A DNA stretch of 64,000 bases from Nonomuraea ceibae (GCF_019396325.1 NZ_JAHKRO010000003.1:1-64000); one strand, 5' to 3'. Counted from the first letter of the stretch, positions 41,434 to 50,917 are shown. Program-made: numbers and translations. The notes: generated by a model not told the origin, from the sequence alone.

Positions 41434-44400
41434 ATGGATCAGGAACGCGGCGGCGCACCGGGAATGGGGGCGATGAGGGCAGAAGACGTGACGCGGCTGG
41501 TCGGAGGCCCGCCCGCGGCGCCCGCAGCGGGCGCCGGGCAGCGGCTGCGTGACGAGCTGGCGGCGCTGGAGGAGCGGGCGCGGCGGGCCCGCAAGGCCGA
41601 CGGCGAGCCGGCCTCGCGCAAGGCGGCCGTCCGCGAGGTGCGCCGCCGCACCGGGGCCACCCTGCACGACCAGCGCATCGCCTCGTGGCTGCACCCCGAC
41701 CCGGCCAGGAGGCGCGTGCCCGGCGACTCCGACCGCGTCTGGGACCTCATCGAGATCTGGAGCGAGTGGGCCCGGGTGCGGCCGAACCGGCAGCGGTGGA
41801 ACGACCTCGTCGAAGCCGCCCAGGACGAGCGCCGTCCCGTTGCGACCGCGGCCGCGCCGCCGGGCAGGCCGCTGTCCCGGGTGGCGGACCCGTTCGCGCT
41901 GGGCGTGCACCAGGCCGTCGAGGTCAGCGGCCACGGCGGCCTCCCGGAGCTGCCGCCGTACCTGCCCCGCGAGCACGACCAGCGGCTGGGCGAGGTCGCG
42001 CGGCGCGCGGCCGGAGGCAGGAGCGGGCTGGCCGTCCTGGTCGGCGAGTCCTCGGTGGGCAAGACCCGCGCCTGCTGGGAGTGCCTCAGGACGCTGCCCG
42101 CGAGCTGGCGGCTGTGGGCGCCGGAGTCCGCGGAGGCGCTCCTGGCCGAGCTGGACGCGGTCGCGCCGCGTACCGTCGTGTGGCTGAACGAGTCGCAGCG
42201 GTTCCTGCTCAAGTCCGACCACGTCGCCGGCCGGCTGCGCGAGCTGCTGCACGACCCCGACCGGGCGCCGGTCCTGGTGCTGGGGACGCTGTGGCCGCAG
42301 CACTGGGACACGCTCACCACGCCGCCGCCGCAGCCCGAGGCCGAGGACCCGTACGAGCGCAGCCGCCGCCTGCTGATCGGCGGCGCGATCCGGGTGCGCC
42401 CGGCCTTCTCCACCGCCGAGCTGTCCGCGGTCCGGGCCGCCGCCGACGCCGGCCCCCAGCTCCGGCAGGCCCTCGACGGGGCCGAGCGGGGGCGGATCAC
42501 CCAGTATCTGGCGGGCGTCCCGGTGCTCATGGAGCGCTACGACAACGCCCCCGCGGCGGCCCGCGCGCTGATCCACGCGGCCATGGACGCCCGCCGCCTC
42601 GGGGCCGGGGTCGCGCTGCCGCTGGGGCTGCTCCGCGACGCCGCCCCCGGCTACCTCACCGACCAGGAGTGGAACGAGGCCGGCGACGACTGGCTGGAGC
42701 GCGCGCTGGCCTACACGTCGGCGCCGTGCCGGGGTGTGGCCGGGCCGCTCACCCTCAACCGCCCACGTCCGGACGAACCCGCCGGAACGCCGAGCTGCCG
42801 GCTGGCCGACTACCTCGAACAGCACGGCAGGCAGAGCCGCCGGTTCGCGGTGCCGCCCGAGGCGTTCTGGCGGGCGGCGGCCCGGCACGTCACCTCGGCG
42901 GACGACCTCCACGCCCTGGCCACCGCCGCCCTGGAGCGGCTGCGCTACCGCCAGGCGGCCCTGATCGCCGGCCGGGCCGCGTCCGCGGGACGGTTCGACG
43001 CGCTGTACAGGGTCGCGCTGGAGCTGGAGACCGGCGGCAACCGGGACGGCGCGGAACGGCTCTACCGGATCGGGGCGGAGGCCGGGGACCCCAGCGGCTT
43101 CTACGGGCTCGCCATGCTCCGCGAGGAGGAGGGCGACCAGGCCGAGGCCCAGCGGATCGTCCTCGCGGCCGGTGACGAGCTGGTGGAACGGTACGTCGAG
43201 GCCCACTGGCGGTTCGGGAACACCGCCCACGCCGAGCGGTTCGCCGTCCGGGCCTACGGTCTCGGGCATCGGCGCGGGCTCTGGGCGATCGCCGCCCGCA
43301 TTCCGATCGGTGATCGGGAAGGTCAGCGCCGGTTGTACCAGGTCGCCGCCGACGCGGGGGAGACGGACGCGTTGGCGCTGCTGGCGGCGGTGACGGACGA
43401 TCCGGCCGAGGCGGAGCGGCTCTACCGGGCCGCCGCCGACGCGGGCGTCGTCGCCGCGATGTGGGAGATGGCCTGGCGCTCGGACGCGGAGTGCGAGCAT
43501 TACGTCACGCTGGCCCTGGCCGCCGACGACCTGATCCCGCGCCACGCGCACGCCGAGAGCCTGGTGGTCAGGCGCGAGCAGGCAGGCGACCGGCAGGGCG
43601 CCGAGCGGCTGAACGCCGTCTTCGCGGCGGCCGGGCTCAGCGTGCTCGACCGGATCGCCGAGCTGCGGATGGACGCCGGGGACGACGCGGCCGTCATGCC
43701 GCTGGCGCCGGAGCTGGCCGCCGGGGGATTCACGGGGCCCCTGGGACGGCTGGCGCTGCGCCGCGCCGACGCGGGCGACGCACCCGGCGCGGAACGGGTC
43801 GCGTTCCTGGCCCGCGACGCCGGTGACGTACGGCCGCTGCGCACGCTGGCCCGGCGGGCCGGGTCCGGGCGGGAGGCGGAACGCCTCTGCCTCCTGGCGG
43901 GGGACCACGCCGGGCTCCGGGCGATCGCCAGGTGGCACGAACGGCGCGGGGATCCCGGCGAGGCGGCGCGCGTCCACCGGGCGGGCGCGGACGCGGGCGA
44001 CCTGCTCGCCCTGCAGGCGCTGGCCCGCCTGCGCGAGGCCGCGGGGCACCCCGACGAGGCCGAACGCCTGGCCGCCAGGGCCGCGGCGATGGGCGACCCG
44101 CGGGCCCTGCGCACGCTCGCCTGGATGCGGGAGCGGCGCGGCGACGGCCGGGAGGCCGAACGGCTCGCCGCCGAGGCCGCGGCACGCGGGAGCACGGCCG
44201 CCCTGCGCTCCCTGGCCGTCCTGCGCGAGCGCGCGGGCGACCACGCCGCCGCAGAGTCGCTCGCGCATCGCGCGGCCCGTCACGGGGACGGCCACGCGCT
44301 GGCGGTGCTGGCGCGCCTGCGGCGGCGAGCCGGCGCCCGCGAGCAGGCGGCCCGGCTGGCGGAGAGCGCGGCGGCGGTGAAGCCGGCCGCGATCACGCCC

Positions 44401-44652
44401 AGCCGGGCGGTGGCCGAGCCCGCACCACGGCGGAAGGTGGCGCTGCCACCCCGCGACCCCTTCGCCGACGAGGTCAACTCGCTCCTGGACCTGGCCTGGC
44501 GCAGCCCCGAGGCCGAGGCCGAGGAGCTGATCCGCCGGGCCGCCGACGCCGGCTACGGTTACCCGCTGCTGCGCCTGGCCGCGGAGCAGGGGTGGGACCT
44601 GCTGCCGCGCTACGGCCTCGACACCGACGGGCGGACCGCCGAGCCCTGGTGA
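41434..44652 (+). CDS. STAND-like P-loop ATPase with C-terminal helical repeats
   Basis: A 1072-residue protein. Residues 30-110 hold a helical region with WLHPDPARRRVPGDSDRVWD, typical of actinomycete regulators with this start. The P-loop VGESSVGKTRACWEC lies near residue 205. The Walker B region is VVWLNESQRFLL, where the usual acidic pair is Asn-Glu, as I recall for this subgroup. From about 500 to 1000 come tandem alpha-alpha repeats of Sel1/TPR-like periodicity (GDREGAERLYRIGAEAGD, then many AERLAARAAAMGDPRALRTL-like units). Such proteins act as regulated switches, possibly in conflict systems. No effector domain is visible. Confidence 0.78.
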   Translation: MDQERGGAPGMGAMRAEDVTRLVGGPPAAPAAGAGQRLRDELAALEERARRARKADGEPASRKAAVREVRRRTGATLHDQRIASWLHPDPARRRVPGDSDRVWDLIEIWSEWARVRPNRQRWNDLVEAAQDERRPVATAAAPPGRPLSRVADPFALGVHQAVEVSGHGGLPELPPYLPREHDQRLGEVARRAAGGRSGLAVLVGESSVGKTRACWECLRTLPASWRLWAPESAEALLAELDAVAPRTVVWLNESQRFLLKSDHVAGRLRELLHDPDRAPVLVLGTLWPQHWDTLTTPPPQPEAEDPYERSRRLLIGGAIRVRPAFSTAELSAVRAAADAGPQLRQALDGAERGRITQYLAGVPVLMERYDNAPAAARALIHAAMDARRLGAGVALPLGLLRDAAPGYLTDQEWNEAGDDWLERALAYTSAPCRGVAGPLTLNRPRPDEPAGTPSCRLADYLEQHGRQSRRFAVPPEAFWRAAARHVTSADDLHALATAALERLRYRQAALIAGRAASAGRFDALYRVALELETGGNRDGAERLYRIGAEAGDPSGFYGLAMLREEEGDQAEAQRIVLAAGDELVERYVEAHWRFGNTAHAERFAVRAYGLGHRRGLWAIAARIPIGDREGQRRLYQVAADAGETDALALLAAVTDDPAEAERLYRAAADAGVVAAMWEMAWRSDAECEHYVTLALAADDLIPRHAHAESLVVRREQAGDRQGAERLNAVFAAAGLSVLDRIAELRMDAGDDAAVMPLAPELAAGGFTGPLGRLALRRADAGDAPGAERVAFLARDAGDVRPLRTLARRAGSGREAERLCLLAGDHAGLRAIARWHERRGDPGEAARVHRAGADAGDLLALQALARLREAAGHPDEAERLAARAAAMGDPRALRTLAWMRERRGDGREAERLAAEAAARGSTAALRSLAVLRERAGDHAAAESLAHRAARHGDGHALAVLARLRRRAGAREQAARLAESAAAVKPAAITPSRAVAEPAPRRKVALPPRDPFADEVNSLLDLAWRSPEAEAEELIRRAADAGYGYPLLRLAAEQGWDLLPRYGLDTDGRTAEPW

Positions 44653-44676
44653 GCCCGGGGCCCTGCCCGGCGGCTC

Positions 44677-46182
44677 CTAGTCCTCCTCGGCGAACACCAC
44701 CTCGCGGCGCTTGCGGATCGCCGGCAGCACGGCGACCACCAGCGCCGCTGCCGCCAGGGCCAGCAGCACTGCCGAGATCGGCCGCGTCAGGAACACCGTC
44801 GCGTCGCCGCGCTCGATGATGAGCGCCCGCCGCAGGTTCTCCTCCAGCAGCGGCCCGAGCACGAAGCCGAGCAGCAGCGGCGCCGGCTCGCACCCGCACT
44901 TGATCAGCACGTACCCGAGCAGCCCGAAGAACACGATCGCGTACACGTCGTAGGCGTTGAACCCGAGCGAGTACGTCCCGATCGCCGCGAACAGGATGAT
45001 CATCGGGAACAGCACCTGGTACGGGATCCGCAGCATCCGCACCCAGAGCCCGATCAGCGGCAGGTTCAGCAGCACGAGCAGCACGTTGCCGATCCACATC
45101 GACGCGATCAGGCCCCAGAACAGCGCGGGCTCCTCGGTGATGACGTTCGGCCCGGGGGTGATGCCGTGGACGATGAACGCGCCGATCATCAGCGCCATCA
45201 CGGGATGGGCGGGCAGCCCCAGCGTCAGCAGCGGGATGAACGACGTCTGCGCGGCGGCGTTGTTGGCCGACTCGGGCCCGGCGACGCCTTCGATGGCGCC
45301 GTGCCCGAACTCCTCGGGCCGCTTGGAGACGCGCTTCTCGACGGCGTAGGAGGTGAACGAGGCCAGCACGTGACCGCCGCCGGGCAGGACGCCGAGCGCG
45401 GCGCCCAGACCGGTGCCGCGCAGGATCGGGCCGACGATCCGGCGCCGGTCCTCGCGGGTCGGCCACAGGTTCTTGACCTTGCTGACGATCGCGGTGCGGG
45501 TCTGCTCGTTCTCCAGGTTGCGCAGGATCTCGGCCACGCCGAACATGCCGACGGCGACCGACACGAAGTCGATCCCGCCGTACAGCTCGCGCTGGCCGAA
45601 CGTGAACCGGGGCGTACCGGTGTAGATGTCCTGGCCGACGGTGCCGAGCAGGACGCCCAGGAAGATCATGGCCAGGGCCTTGAGCGCCGAGCCGCGCGCC
45701 AGCGCGATCGACACGATCAGACCGAGCAGCACCAGCGAGAAGTACTCCGCCGGGCCGAACTGCAACGCGACCCTGGCCAGCGGCGGGGCCGCGACCGCGA
45801 GTACGACGGTGGCCACGGTCCCGGCGATGAACGAGCCGACCGCGGCCGTGGCCAGCGCGGCGCCGGCCCGTCCCTGCCGGGCCATCTCGTGCCCGTCGAG
45901 CGCGGTGACGGCCGCCGACGACTCGCCGGGCAGGTTGATCAGGATGGCGGTCGTCGAGCCGCCGTACTGCGCGCCGTAGTAGATGCCCGCCAGCATGATC
46001 AGTGCCGTGACGGGCTCGAAGCTGAACGTGATCGGCAGCAGCATCGCCACCGTCGCCGTCGGCCCGATGCCGGGCAGCACGCCGACAGCCGTCCCGAGCA
46101 GCACACCCACGAAGCAGTAGAGGACGTTCTGGACGAGCAGGGCGGTCGAGAGGCCCAGCGCGAGGTTGTCGAGTAGTTCCAT
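44677..46182 (-). CDS. tctA: Tripartite tricarboxylate transporter, large permease subunit
   Basis: A 501-residue membrane protein with about twelve helices and the TctA signature VGVLPGIGPTATVAMLLPIT, plus the segment YGAQYGGSTTAILINLPGES. It is the large channel subunit of a secondary, binding-protein-dependent carboxylate transporter. It lies 20 bases downstream of tctB in a C-B-A operon. Substrates of the family include citrate, tartrate and terephthalate. No stop or frameshift is present; length is normal. Confidence 0.95.
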   Translation of the reverse strand: MELLDNLALGLSTALLVQNVLYCFVGVLLGTAVGVLPGIGPTATVAMLLPITFSFEPVTALIMLAGIYYGAQYGGSTTAILINLPGESSAAVTALDGHEMARQGRAGAALATAAVGSFIAGTVATVVLAVAAPPLARVALQFGPAEYFSLVLLGLIVSIALARGSALKALAMIFLGVLLGTVGQDIYTGTPRFTFGQRELYGGIDFVSVAVGMFGVAEILRNLENEQTRTAIVSKVKNLWPTREDRRRIVGPILRGTGLGAALGVLPGGGHVLASFTSYAVEKRVSKRPEEFGHGAIEGVAGPESANNAAAQTSFIPLLTLGLPAHPVMALMIGAFIVHGITPGPNVITEEPALFWGLIASMWIGNVLLVLLNLPLIGLWVRMLRIPYQVLFPMIILFAAIGTYSLGFNAYDVYAIVFFGLLGYVLIKCGCEPAPLLLGFVLGPLLEENLRRALIIERGDATVFLTRPISAVLLALAAAALVVAVLPAIRKRREVVFAEED

Positions 46183-46202
46183 GCCTCAATCCGGATTCCG
46201 CG

Positions 46203-46664
46203 TCAGAATCCCAGCCACGGGCCCCAGAGCGGGAGCCGTAGCTGCAGTCCGACGACGAAGATGAGCGTGGCCGCGAGGGTCAGCCCGGCGGCCACCGCCA
46301 CGGCCATGAGCGGCCGTACGCGCTTGCTGGCCACCGTGGTGAGCAGGGCGGTCACCAACGACGCCGGGACGAACCCGAGCCCCCGTACGGTGAAGCCGAA
46401 GAACACCAGCGCGAGCACGATGACGCCGACCGCCCGCCACGGGATCGGCCCGAACGCGATCACCTCGCCGGCCACCAGGCCCTTGACCACGATGGCCAGG
46501 CCCAGGGCCGCCACGACCGCGCCGACCAGCAGCGGGAAGGCGCCGGGGCCCATCCGCAGCGGGGTGCCCAGCTCGTAGCCGAGCGACCCTGCCACGAACG
46601 CGCCACCGATCAGGATGAACACGACCCCGGCGAGTACGTCCGGGAAGGACCGGCGACGCTCCAC
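46203..46664 (-). CDS. tctB: Tripartite tricarboxylate transporter, small membrane subunit
   Basis: A 153-residue protein with four hydrophobic helices, matching TctB (DUF1468): VLAGVVFILIGGAFVAGSLG, a GPGAFPLLVGAVVAALGL segment, and two further helices. It is the small subunit needed with TctA. The start is a GTG, one base beyond the tctC stop, and it is probably coupled. Sequence conservation is low in this family, so the assignment rests mainly on size, topology and gene order. Confidence 0.9.
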   Translation of the reverse strand: MERRRSFPDVLAGVVFILIGGAFVAGSLGYELGTPLRMGPGAFPLLVGAVVAALGLAIVVKGLVAGEVIAFGPIPWRAVGVIVLALVFFGFTVRGLGFVPASLVTALLTTVASKRVRPLMAVAVAAGLTLAATLIFVVGLQLRLPLWGPWLGF

Positions 46665-46665
46665 G

Positions 46666-47700
46666 TCAGGACGCCTTGATCCCGGCGTCGGCGATGACCT
46701 TGCCCCAGGTGGTGAGCTGCTCCTCCAGCTTGGCGCGGTGCGCCTGCGGGGTCGCCGCCTCGGCCGCGACCGGCGCGGTGCCGAGCTTGGCCATCTGGTC
46801 GATGACCTTCTGGTCGGCCAGCGCGGACTTCAGCGCCTCGGACAGCTTCTGGACGACGTCCTGCGGCGTGCCCTTCGGGGTGTACAGGCCGTGCCACACG
46901 CTGACCTTGAGCCCGGGCAGCCCGGCCTCGGTGGTCGTGGGCACGTCGGGCAGGCTCTTGACCCGCTCGGGCGTGGTGACCGCGTACGCCTTGACCTCTC
47001 CGGCGGAGATCTGGCCGCTGGTGTTGGTCGTCTGGTCGCACATGAAGTCGACCTGGCCGCCGACGAGGTCGGTCAGCGCGGGCCCGGTGCCCTCGTACGG
47101 GACCTCCTGGAGCTTGACCCCGGTGGCCGTCTGGAACAGCAGGCCGCACAGGTGGGAGGCGGCGCCGATGCCGGCGTTGGCCATCGTGACCTTGTCGGCG
47201 TTGGACTTCACGTGCGCCACGAGGTCCTGGAGCGTCGCGGGGGCGAAGTCCTTGCGGGCGACGACCGTCATCGGCACCTCGGTGACGAGCCCGACCGTCT
47301 CGAAGTTCTCCAGCGGCTGGTAGCCGAGGTCCTGGTAGAGGGCGGGCGCGGTGGACATGCCGATGTGGTGCATGAGCACGGTGTAGCCGTCGGGCTCGCC
47401 GCGGGCGACCTCGCCGGCGCCGATGGTGCCGCCCGCGCCCTCGACGTTCTGGACGACGATCTTCGCGCCGAGCTTGGCGGCCATCGGTTCGGCGATCATG
47501 CGGGTGACGGTGTCGGTCGGGCCGCCCGCGCTGAACGGCACGACGAACGTGATGTTCTGGCTGGGGTAGGCGCCGCCCTCGCCGCCTCCGCCGGTCGCGC
47601 CGCCCCCGCCGCCGTTGCCGGAACAGGCGGCGGCGAGCGAGACGACGCCGATCACGGCGATCATCCGGGCGGCGGCTGGATACCTGCTGGTCGTTCTCAT
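46666..47700 (-). CDS. tctC: Tripartite tricarboxylate transporter, solute-binding lipoprotein
   Basis: A 344-residue lipoprotein with a signal ending in SLAAAC (lipobox) and a Gly-rich linker (GGGGGATGGGGEGG). The TctC/Bug fold follows: NITFVVPFSAGGPTDTVTRM, VVQNVEGAGGTIGAGEVARG and VSVWHGLYTPKGTPQDVV. It captures the carboxylate outside the membrane and delivers it to TctAB. It is the first gene of the operon and lies divergent to a response regulator across a 147-base gap with direct repeats. Confidence 0.95.
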   Translation of the reverse strand: MRTTSRYPAAARMIAVIGVVSLAAACSGNGGGGGATGGGGEGGAYPSQNITFVVPFSAGGPTDTVTRMIAEPMAAKLGAKIVVQNVEGAGGTIGAGEVARGEPDGYTVLMHHIGMSTAPALYQDLGYQPLENFETVGLVTEVPMTVVARKDFAPATLQDLVAHVKSNADKVTMANAGIGAASHLCGLLFQTATGVKLQEVPYEGTGPALTDLVGGQVDFMCDQTTNTSGQISAGEVKAYAVTTPERVKSLPDVPTTTEAGLPGLKVSVWHGLYTPKGTPQDVVQKLSEALKSALADQKVIDQMAKLGTAPVAAEAATPQAHRAKLEEQLTTWGKVIADAGIKAS

Positions 47701-47756
47701 ATCGGGGCTCCTCGTCAGTGCGCGGCCTCAGTCTGGGGTGACAAAGGCGCGCATGG

Positions 47757-47807
47757 TGTCAGAGGAATCCCAAGGAATGCGGTGAATGTCAGAGAAATCC
47801 CAAGAAA
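47757..47807. promoter_or_regulatory. Direct repeat, 21-bp units at 30-bp period, in the tctC-tctD intergenic region
   Basis: Two copies of TGTCAGAGRAATCCCAAG (plus RAA) start at 47757 and 47787, exactly 30 bases apart or about three helical turns. Only two positions differ. Direct repeats with such phasing are typical of OmpR/TctD-type response regulators, and the site lies between the two divergent operons. Confidence 0.75.
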
Positions 47808-47847
47808 CGGCATGGCCCGGCCGCTGGCCCCGGCCGTACAATCCGGT

Positions 47848-48522
47848 ATGCGGATCACCATCATCGAGGATGACGACCGCGTGGCGCGGGGTCTGGCGAC
47901 CGTCCTGGCCCAGGCGGGCTTCGAGGTGCACCGCCTCGCCACGGCGGCCGAGGCCGTGCGCGCGGCCCCGTCCGACGTCGTCCTCGTCGACCTGGGCCTG
48001 CCCGACGGCGACGGCCTCGACGTGATCCGCAAGCTGCGCGACCGCCCCGAGACCGCCGTCATCGCCGTGACCGCCCGCTCCGAGGAGCACGAGCGCGTCC
48101 GCGGGCTGCGCGCCGGGGCCGACGACTACATCGTCAAGCCGTTCGGCGTCCCCGAGCTGCTGGCCAGGATCGACGCCGTCCTGCGGCGCACCCGGGTCGC
48201 CCGCGCGATGAGCCACCCCGACGGGCCCCTCGTCGTCGGCCCGATGCGCATCGGCGTCGGCACCCGCGAGGTCACCGTCGACGACGTCCCGGTGACGCTG
48301 ACCCGCAAGGAGTTCGAGCTGCTCCTGCTGCTGGCCCGCCGGGCGCCCAACGTCGTCAGCCGCGACGTCATCCTCGACCAGATCTGGGGCGCCACCTGGG
48401 AGTCGTCGAGCCGCACCCTCGACACCCACATCGCCGCGCTCCGCCACAAACTGGGGCCCGCCACGCTGATCCGCACCATCCACGGGGTCGGCTACCGGCT
48501 GACGGCGGAGCCGGACGGCTGA
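47848..48522 (+). CDS. tctD: OmpR-family response regulator of the tct system
   Basis: A 224-residue response regulator. The receiver has acidic pocket IEDDDR, phospho-Asp in VVLVDLGLPDGDG and the switch Lys in DDYIVKPFG. The winged helix follows with LTRKEFELLLLLARRAPNVV and a recognition helix ending in DTHIAALRHKLG. It is followed 6 bases later by the sensor kinase. Divergence from tctCBA and the 30-bp-phased repeats make it the likely activator of the transporter. ATG 47848 fits the receiver start. Confidence 0.93.
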   Translation: MRITIIEDDDRVARGLATVLAQAGFEVHRLATAAEAVRAAPSDVVLVDLGLPDGDGLDVIRKLRDRPETAVIAVTARSEEHERVRGLRAGADDYIVKPFGVPELLARIDAVLRRTRVARAMSHPDGPLVVGPMRIGVGTREVTVDDVPVTLTRKEFELLLLLARRAPNVVSRDVILDQIWGATWESSSRTLDTHIAALRHKLGPATLIRTIHGVGYRLTAEPDG

Positions 48523-48528
48523 CGTCCC

Positions 48529-49929
48529 GTGCACCGCCGCCTGCTCGTCGTCCTGGTGCCCCTCGCGGTCCTGCTCGTCGCGGCCCTCGGGGTCCCGCTC
48601 GGCGTCACCGTCGCCGAGCGCGAGATGCAGGAGACGTACGTGGACCGGCTCAACGACGTCGGCAGGTTCGCGTCGCTGGCCGAGACCGCGCTGTCCACCG
48701 GGCGCACCGAGGCCCTCCAGCAGGAGCTGGCTCGCTACCACGAGCTGTACGGCATCCCCGTCGCCGTGATCGACAAATCGGGCGCCGTGCTGCTCGGCCC
48801 GGCGGACGCGTACCGGCAGGCGGCGCGGGCCGAGCCGGCCCTGCCCCGGATCGTCACCGCCGCGCTCGCCGGGGCCAGGCCCGAACCGTCCGGGGAGTGG
48901 GCGCCCTGGGACGACTCCGCCTTCGTCGTCGCCGAGCCGGTCGGCCGCGACAGCGAGGTCGTCGGCGCCGTCGTGACGATCTCCGACCTGGCCAGGACGC
49001 GCTCGCGCATCCTGCTGCGCTGGGCCCAGCTCGCCGGCCTCGGGCTGCTGCCGCTGATCGCGCTCGTCGCCGTCGCCTGGCCGGTCTCGGCGTGGGTGCT
49101 GCGGCCCGTACGCGAACTCGACGCGGCCAGCTCGCGCATCTCCCAGGGCGACCTCACGATCCGCGCCGACGCCGAGGCCGGGCCGCCCGAGCTGCGGCGG
49201 CTGGCCGAGTCGTTCAACACGATGATGGACGCGGTCGAGAACGCCGTGCAGCGCCAGCGCGCGTTCGTGTCGGACGCCTCCCACCAGTTGCGCAACCCGC
49301 TGACCAGCCTGCGGCTGGCCGTGGAGAGCCTGGAGCCGCACCTGCGGGCGGGCGACGACGGGCGGCAGGCGTACGACGTCGCGGTCGACGAGCTCAAGGC
49401 GATGCAGCGGATGCTGAACTCGCTGCAGGCCAGCGCCCGGATGGAGAGCATCCGCACGGCCTCGCCGGTGGACCTCGACGCGGTGCTGGCCACCCGCGTC
49501 GACCGGTGGCGGGCGCTGACGGCGACCGCCGGGCAGAGGCTGGCAGTGGAGGTGCCGCCGGGGCTGCGGCTGCTGGAGCCGTCCGGCGGGCTGGGCAGCA
49601 TCCTGGACGAGCTGATCAGCAACGCGCTGCGGCTGTCGGACGCGCGGGTGGTGCGGGTGAGCGCCGCCGAGGCGGGCGGCGTCGTCGCGATCGCCGTCCG
49701 CGACGACGGCCAGGGCATCGAGCCGGCCGAGCGCGAGCAGGCGCTGCGCCGGTTCTGGCGCGCGCCCAAGCACCAGAACGTCACCGGCACCGGCCTGGGG
49801 CTGGCCATCTGCGCCGACCTCGTCGGCGCGGCCGGGGGCGAGCTGCGGCTGGAGGACGGCCTGCCGCGCCCCGACGGCACCGGCCACGGCTTCGCCGCCG
49901 TGGTCGCGCTGCCCCTCGTGCCCGGCTGA
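48529..49929 (+). CDS. tctE: Sensor histidine kinase of the tct system
   Basis: A 466-residue kinase. The first helix (LLVVLVPLAVLLVAALGVPL), an extracytoplasmic sensor of about 140 residues, a second helix near residue 170 (LAGLGLLPLIALVAVAWPVS), a HAMP linker, H-box FVSDASHQLRNPLTSLRL, then N and G boxes (LISNALRLSD, DDGQGIEP, GTGLGLAICADLVG). Its layout matches TctE-type sensors that read tricarboxylates outside the cell. The GTG start follows the regulator stop by 6 bases, so the two form an operon. Confidence 0.92.
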   Translation: MHRRLLVVLVPLAVLLVAALGVPLGVTVAEREMQETYVDRLNDVGRFASLAETALSTGRTEALQQELARYHELYGIPVAVIDKSGAVLLGPADAYRQAARAEPALPRIVTAALAGARPEPSGEWAPWDDSAFVVAEPVGRDSEVVGAVVTISDLARTRSRILLRWAQLAGLGLLPLIALVAVAWPVSAWVLRPVRELDAASSRISQGDLTIRADAEAGPPELRRLAESFNTMMDAVENAVQRQRAFVSDASHQLRNPLTSLRLAVESLEPHLRAGDDGRQAYDVAVDELKAMQRMLNSLQASARMESIRTASPVDLDAVLATRVDRWRALTATAGQRLAVEVPPGLRLLEPSGGLGSILDELISNALRLSDARVVRVSAAEAGGVVAIAVRDDGQGIEPAEREQALRRFWRAPKHQNVTGTGLGLAICADLVGAAGGELRLEDGLPRPDGTGHGFAAVVALPLVPG

Positions 49930-49949
49930 CCTGTCCCCGGCCGCACCGC

Positions 49950-50873
49950 TCAGCGCTTGCGGTCGCGGAACCAGGCCGCCGCCCCCGGATGCAGCGGCGC
50001 CGTCGCCGTGGAGATCCCGGTGCGCACGTTGATGTGCCACGCCTCGGGCACCGCCGCGGGCCCGGCGCGGGTGAAGATCGTGTCGGTGATGGCGTGCACC
50101 AGCTCGTCCGGCAGGTCGTTGCGGACGAGCAGCACGTTCGGCACCGCGACCGTGCGCGCCGCGGGCACCCCCGCGTAGGCCGTCGACGGGATCATGGCAG
50201 GCGTGTACGGGCCCGGGAACGCCGTGATGAGCGCCCCCGCCTGGGCGGCCAGCGGGATCAGCCGGATCGCGTGCTTCTGCGCCAGCTCCGTGATCGCCGG
50301 CGTCGGGACGCCCGTCAGCGAGAACATCGCGTCGATCCGGCCGTCACGCAACGCCGCCGCCGACTCCGCCTGGCTCAGGTACAGCCACTCCAGCTCCAGC
50401 CGGGCCAGCTCCAGCGCCCGCCGCGAGGTGAACTCCGTGCCCGAATCGCGGGCCCCCAGCGACACCCGCCTGCCCGCCAGGTCCGCGAACTCGCCGATCG
50501 GCGACCCGGCCATTACCACCAGGTGCAGATGGCTGTCGTACAGGCGGCAGATCGCCGAGACGCCGTCCGGCGCGCGGCCGTCGGTCGTGATCAGCGCGTC
50601 CAGGCTCGTCAGCCCGAGCTGCGCCTCACCGGCCCGCAGCATCCGGATGTTGTCGGTCGACGCCCCGCTCGGCACCGTCGTCACCGTCACGCCCGGCACC
50701 TGCTCGGAGACGCGCCCGGCCAGCACGCCGCCGATCCGCCGGTACACCGCTCCCTCCGGGCCCGTGGCCAGCCGCAGCCGCGCCGGCTCCACCTCCGGCC
50801 GCCGCGCGCAACCGGCGGCCAGCCCTCCGGCGGCGAGCAGCACCGCCCGCCGGCTGAACGTCGGCTGCACCAT
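49950..50873 (-). CDS. TAXI-family TRAP-type solute-binding protein (lipoprotein)
   Basis: A 307-residue TAXI protein. The start has a Tat-like twin Arg and a lipobox (SRRAVLLAAGGLAAGC). The fold includes LRLATGPEGAVYRRIGGVLA, VPSGASTDNIRMLRAGEAQL and GARDSGTEFTSRRALELARL. TAXI proteins usually supply TRAP transporters, but no TRAP permease is present. It may instead serve as an extra sensor or binding protein near the tct system. It is convergent with the sensor kinase gene. Confidence 0.85.
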   Translation of the reverse strand: MVQPTFSRRAVLLAAGGLAAGCARRPEVEPARLRLATGPEGAVYRRIGGVLAGRVSEQVPGVTVTTVPSGASTDNIRMLRAGEAQLGLTSLDALITTDGRAPDGVSAICRLYDSHLHLVVMAGSPIGEFADLAGRRVSLGARDSGTEFTSRRALELARLELEWLYLSQAESAAALRDGRIDAMFSLTGVPTPAITELAQKHAIRLIPLAAQAGALITAFPGPYTPAMIPSTAYAGVPAARTVAVPNVLLVRNDLPDELVHAITDTIFTRAGPAAVPEAWHINVRTGISTATAPLHPGAAAWFRDRKR

Positions 50874-50917
50874 GCCGAGATGATGGTGGGCCCGCCCGGC
50901 GTGATGCAATATGCCCC

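Noticed and set aside
41119..44295. A 1058-codon open frame on the minus strand opposite the STAND-like gene
   Set aside because: Its product is Arg/Gly/Pro-rich low-complexity sequence without domains. Long antisense frames are expected at this GC content; the plus-strand gene has clear motifs.
47728..50040. A 770-codon minus-strand frame opposite tctD/tctE
   Set aside because: It is a shadow frame of two well-defined genes, with no start signal or domain content.
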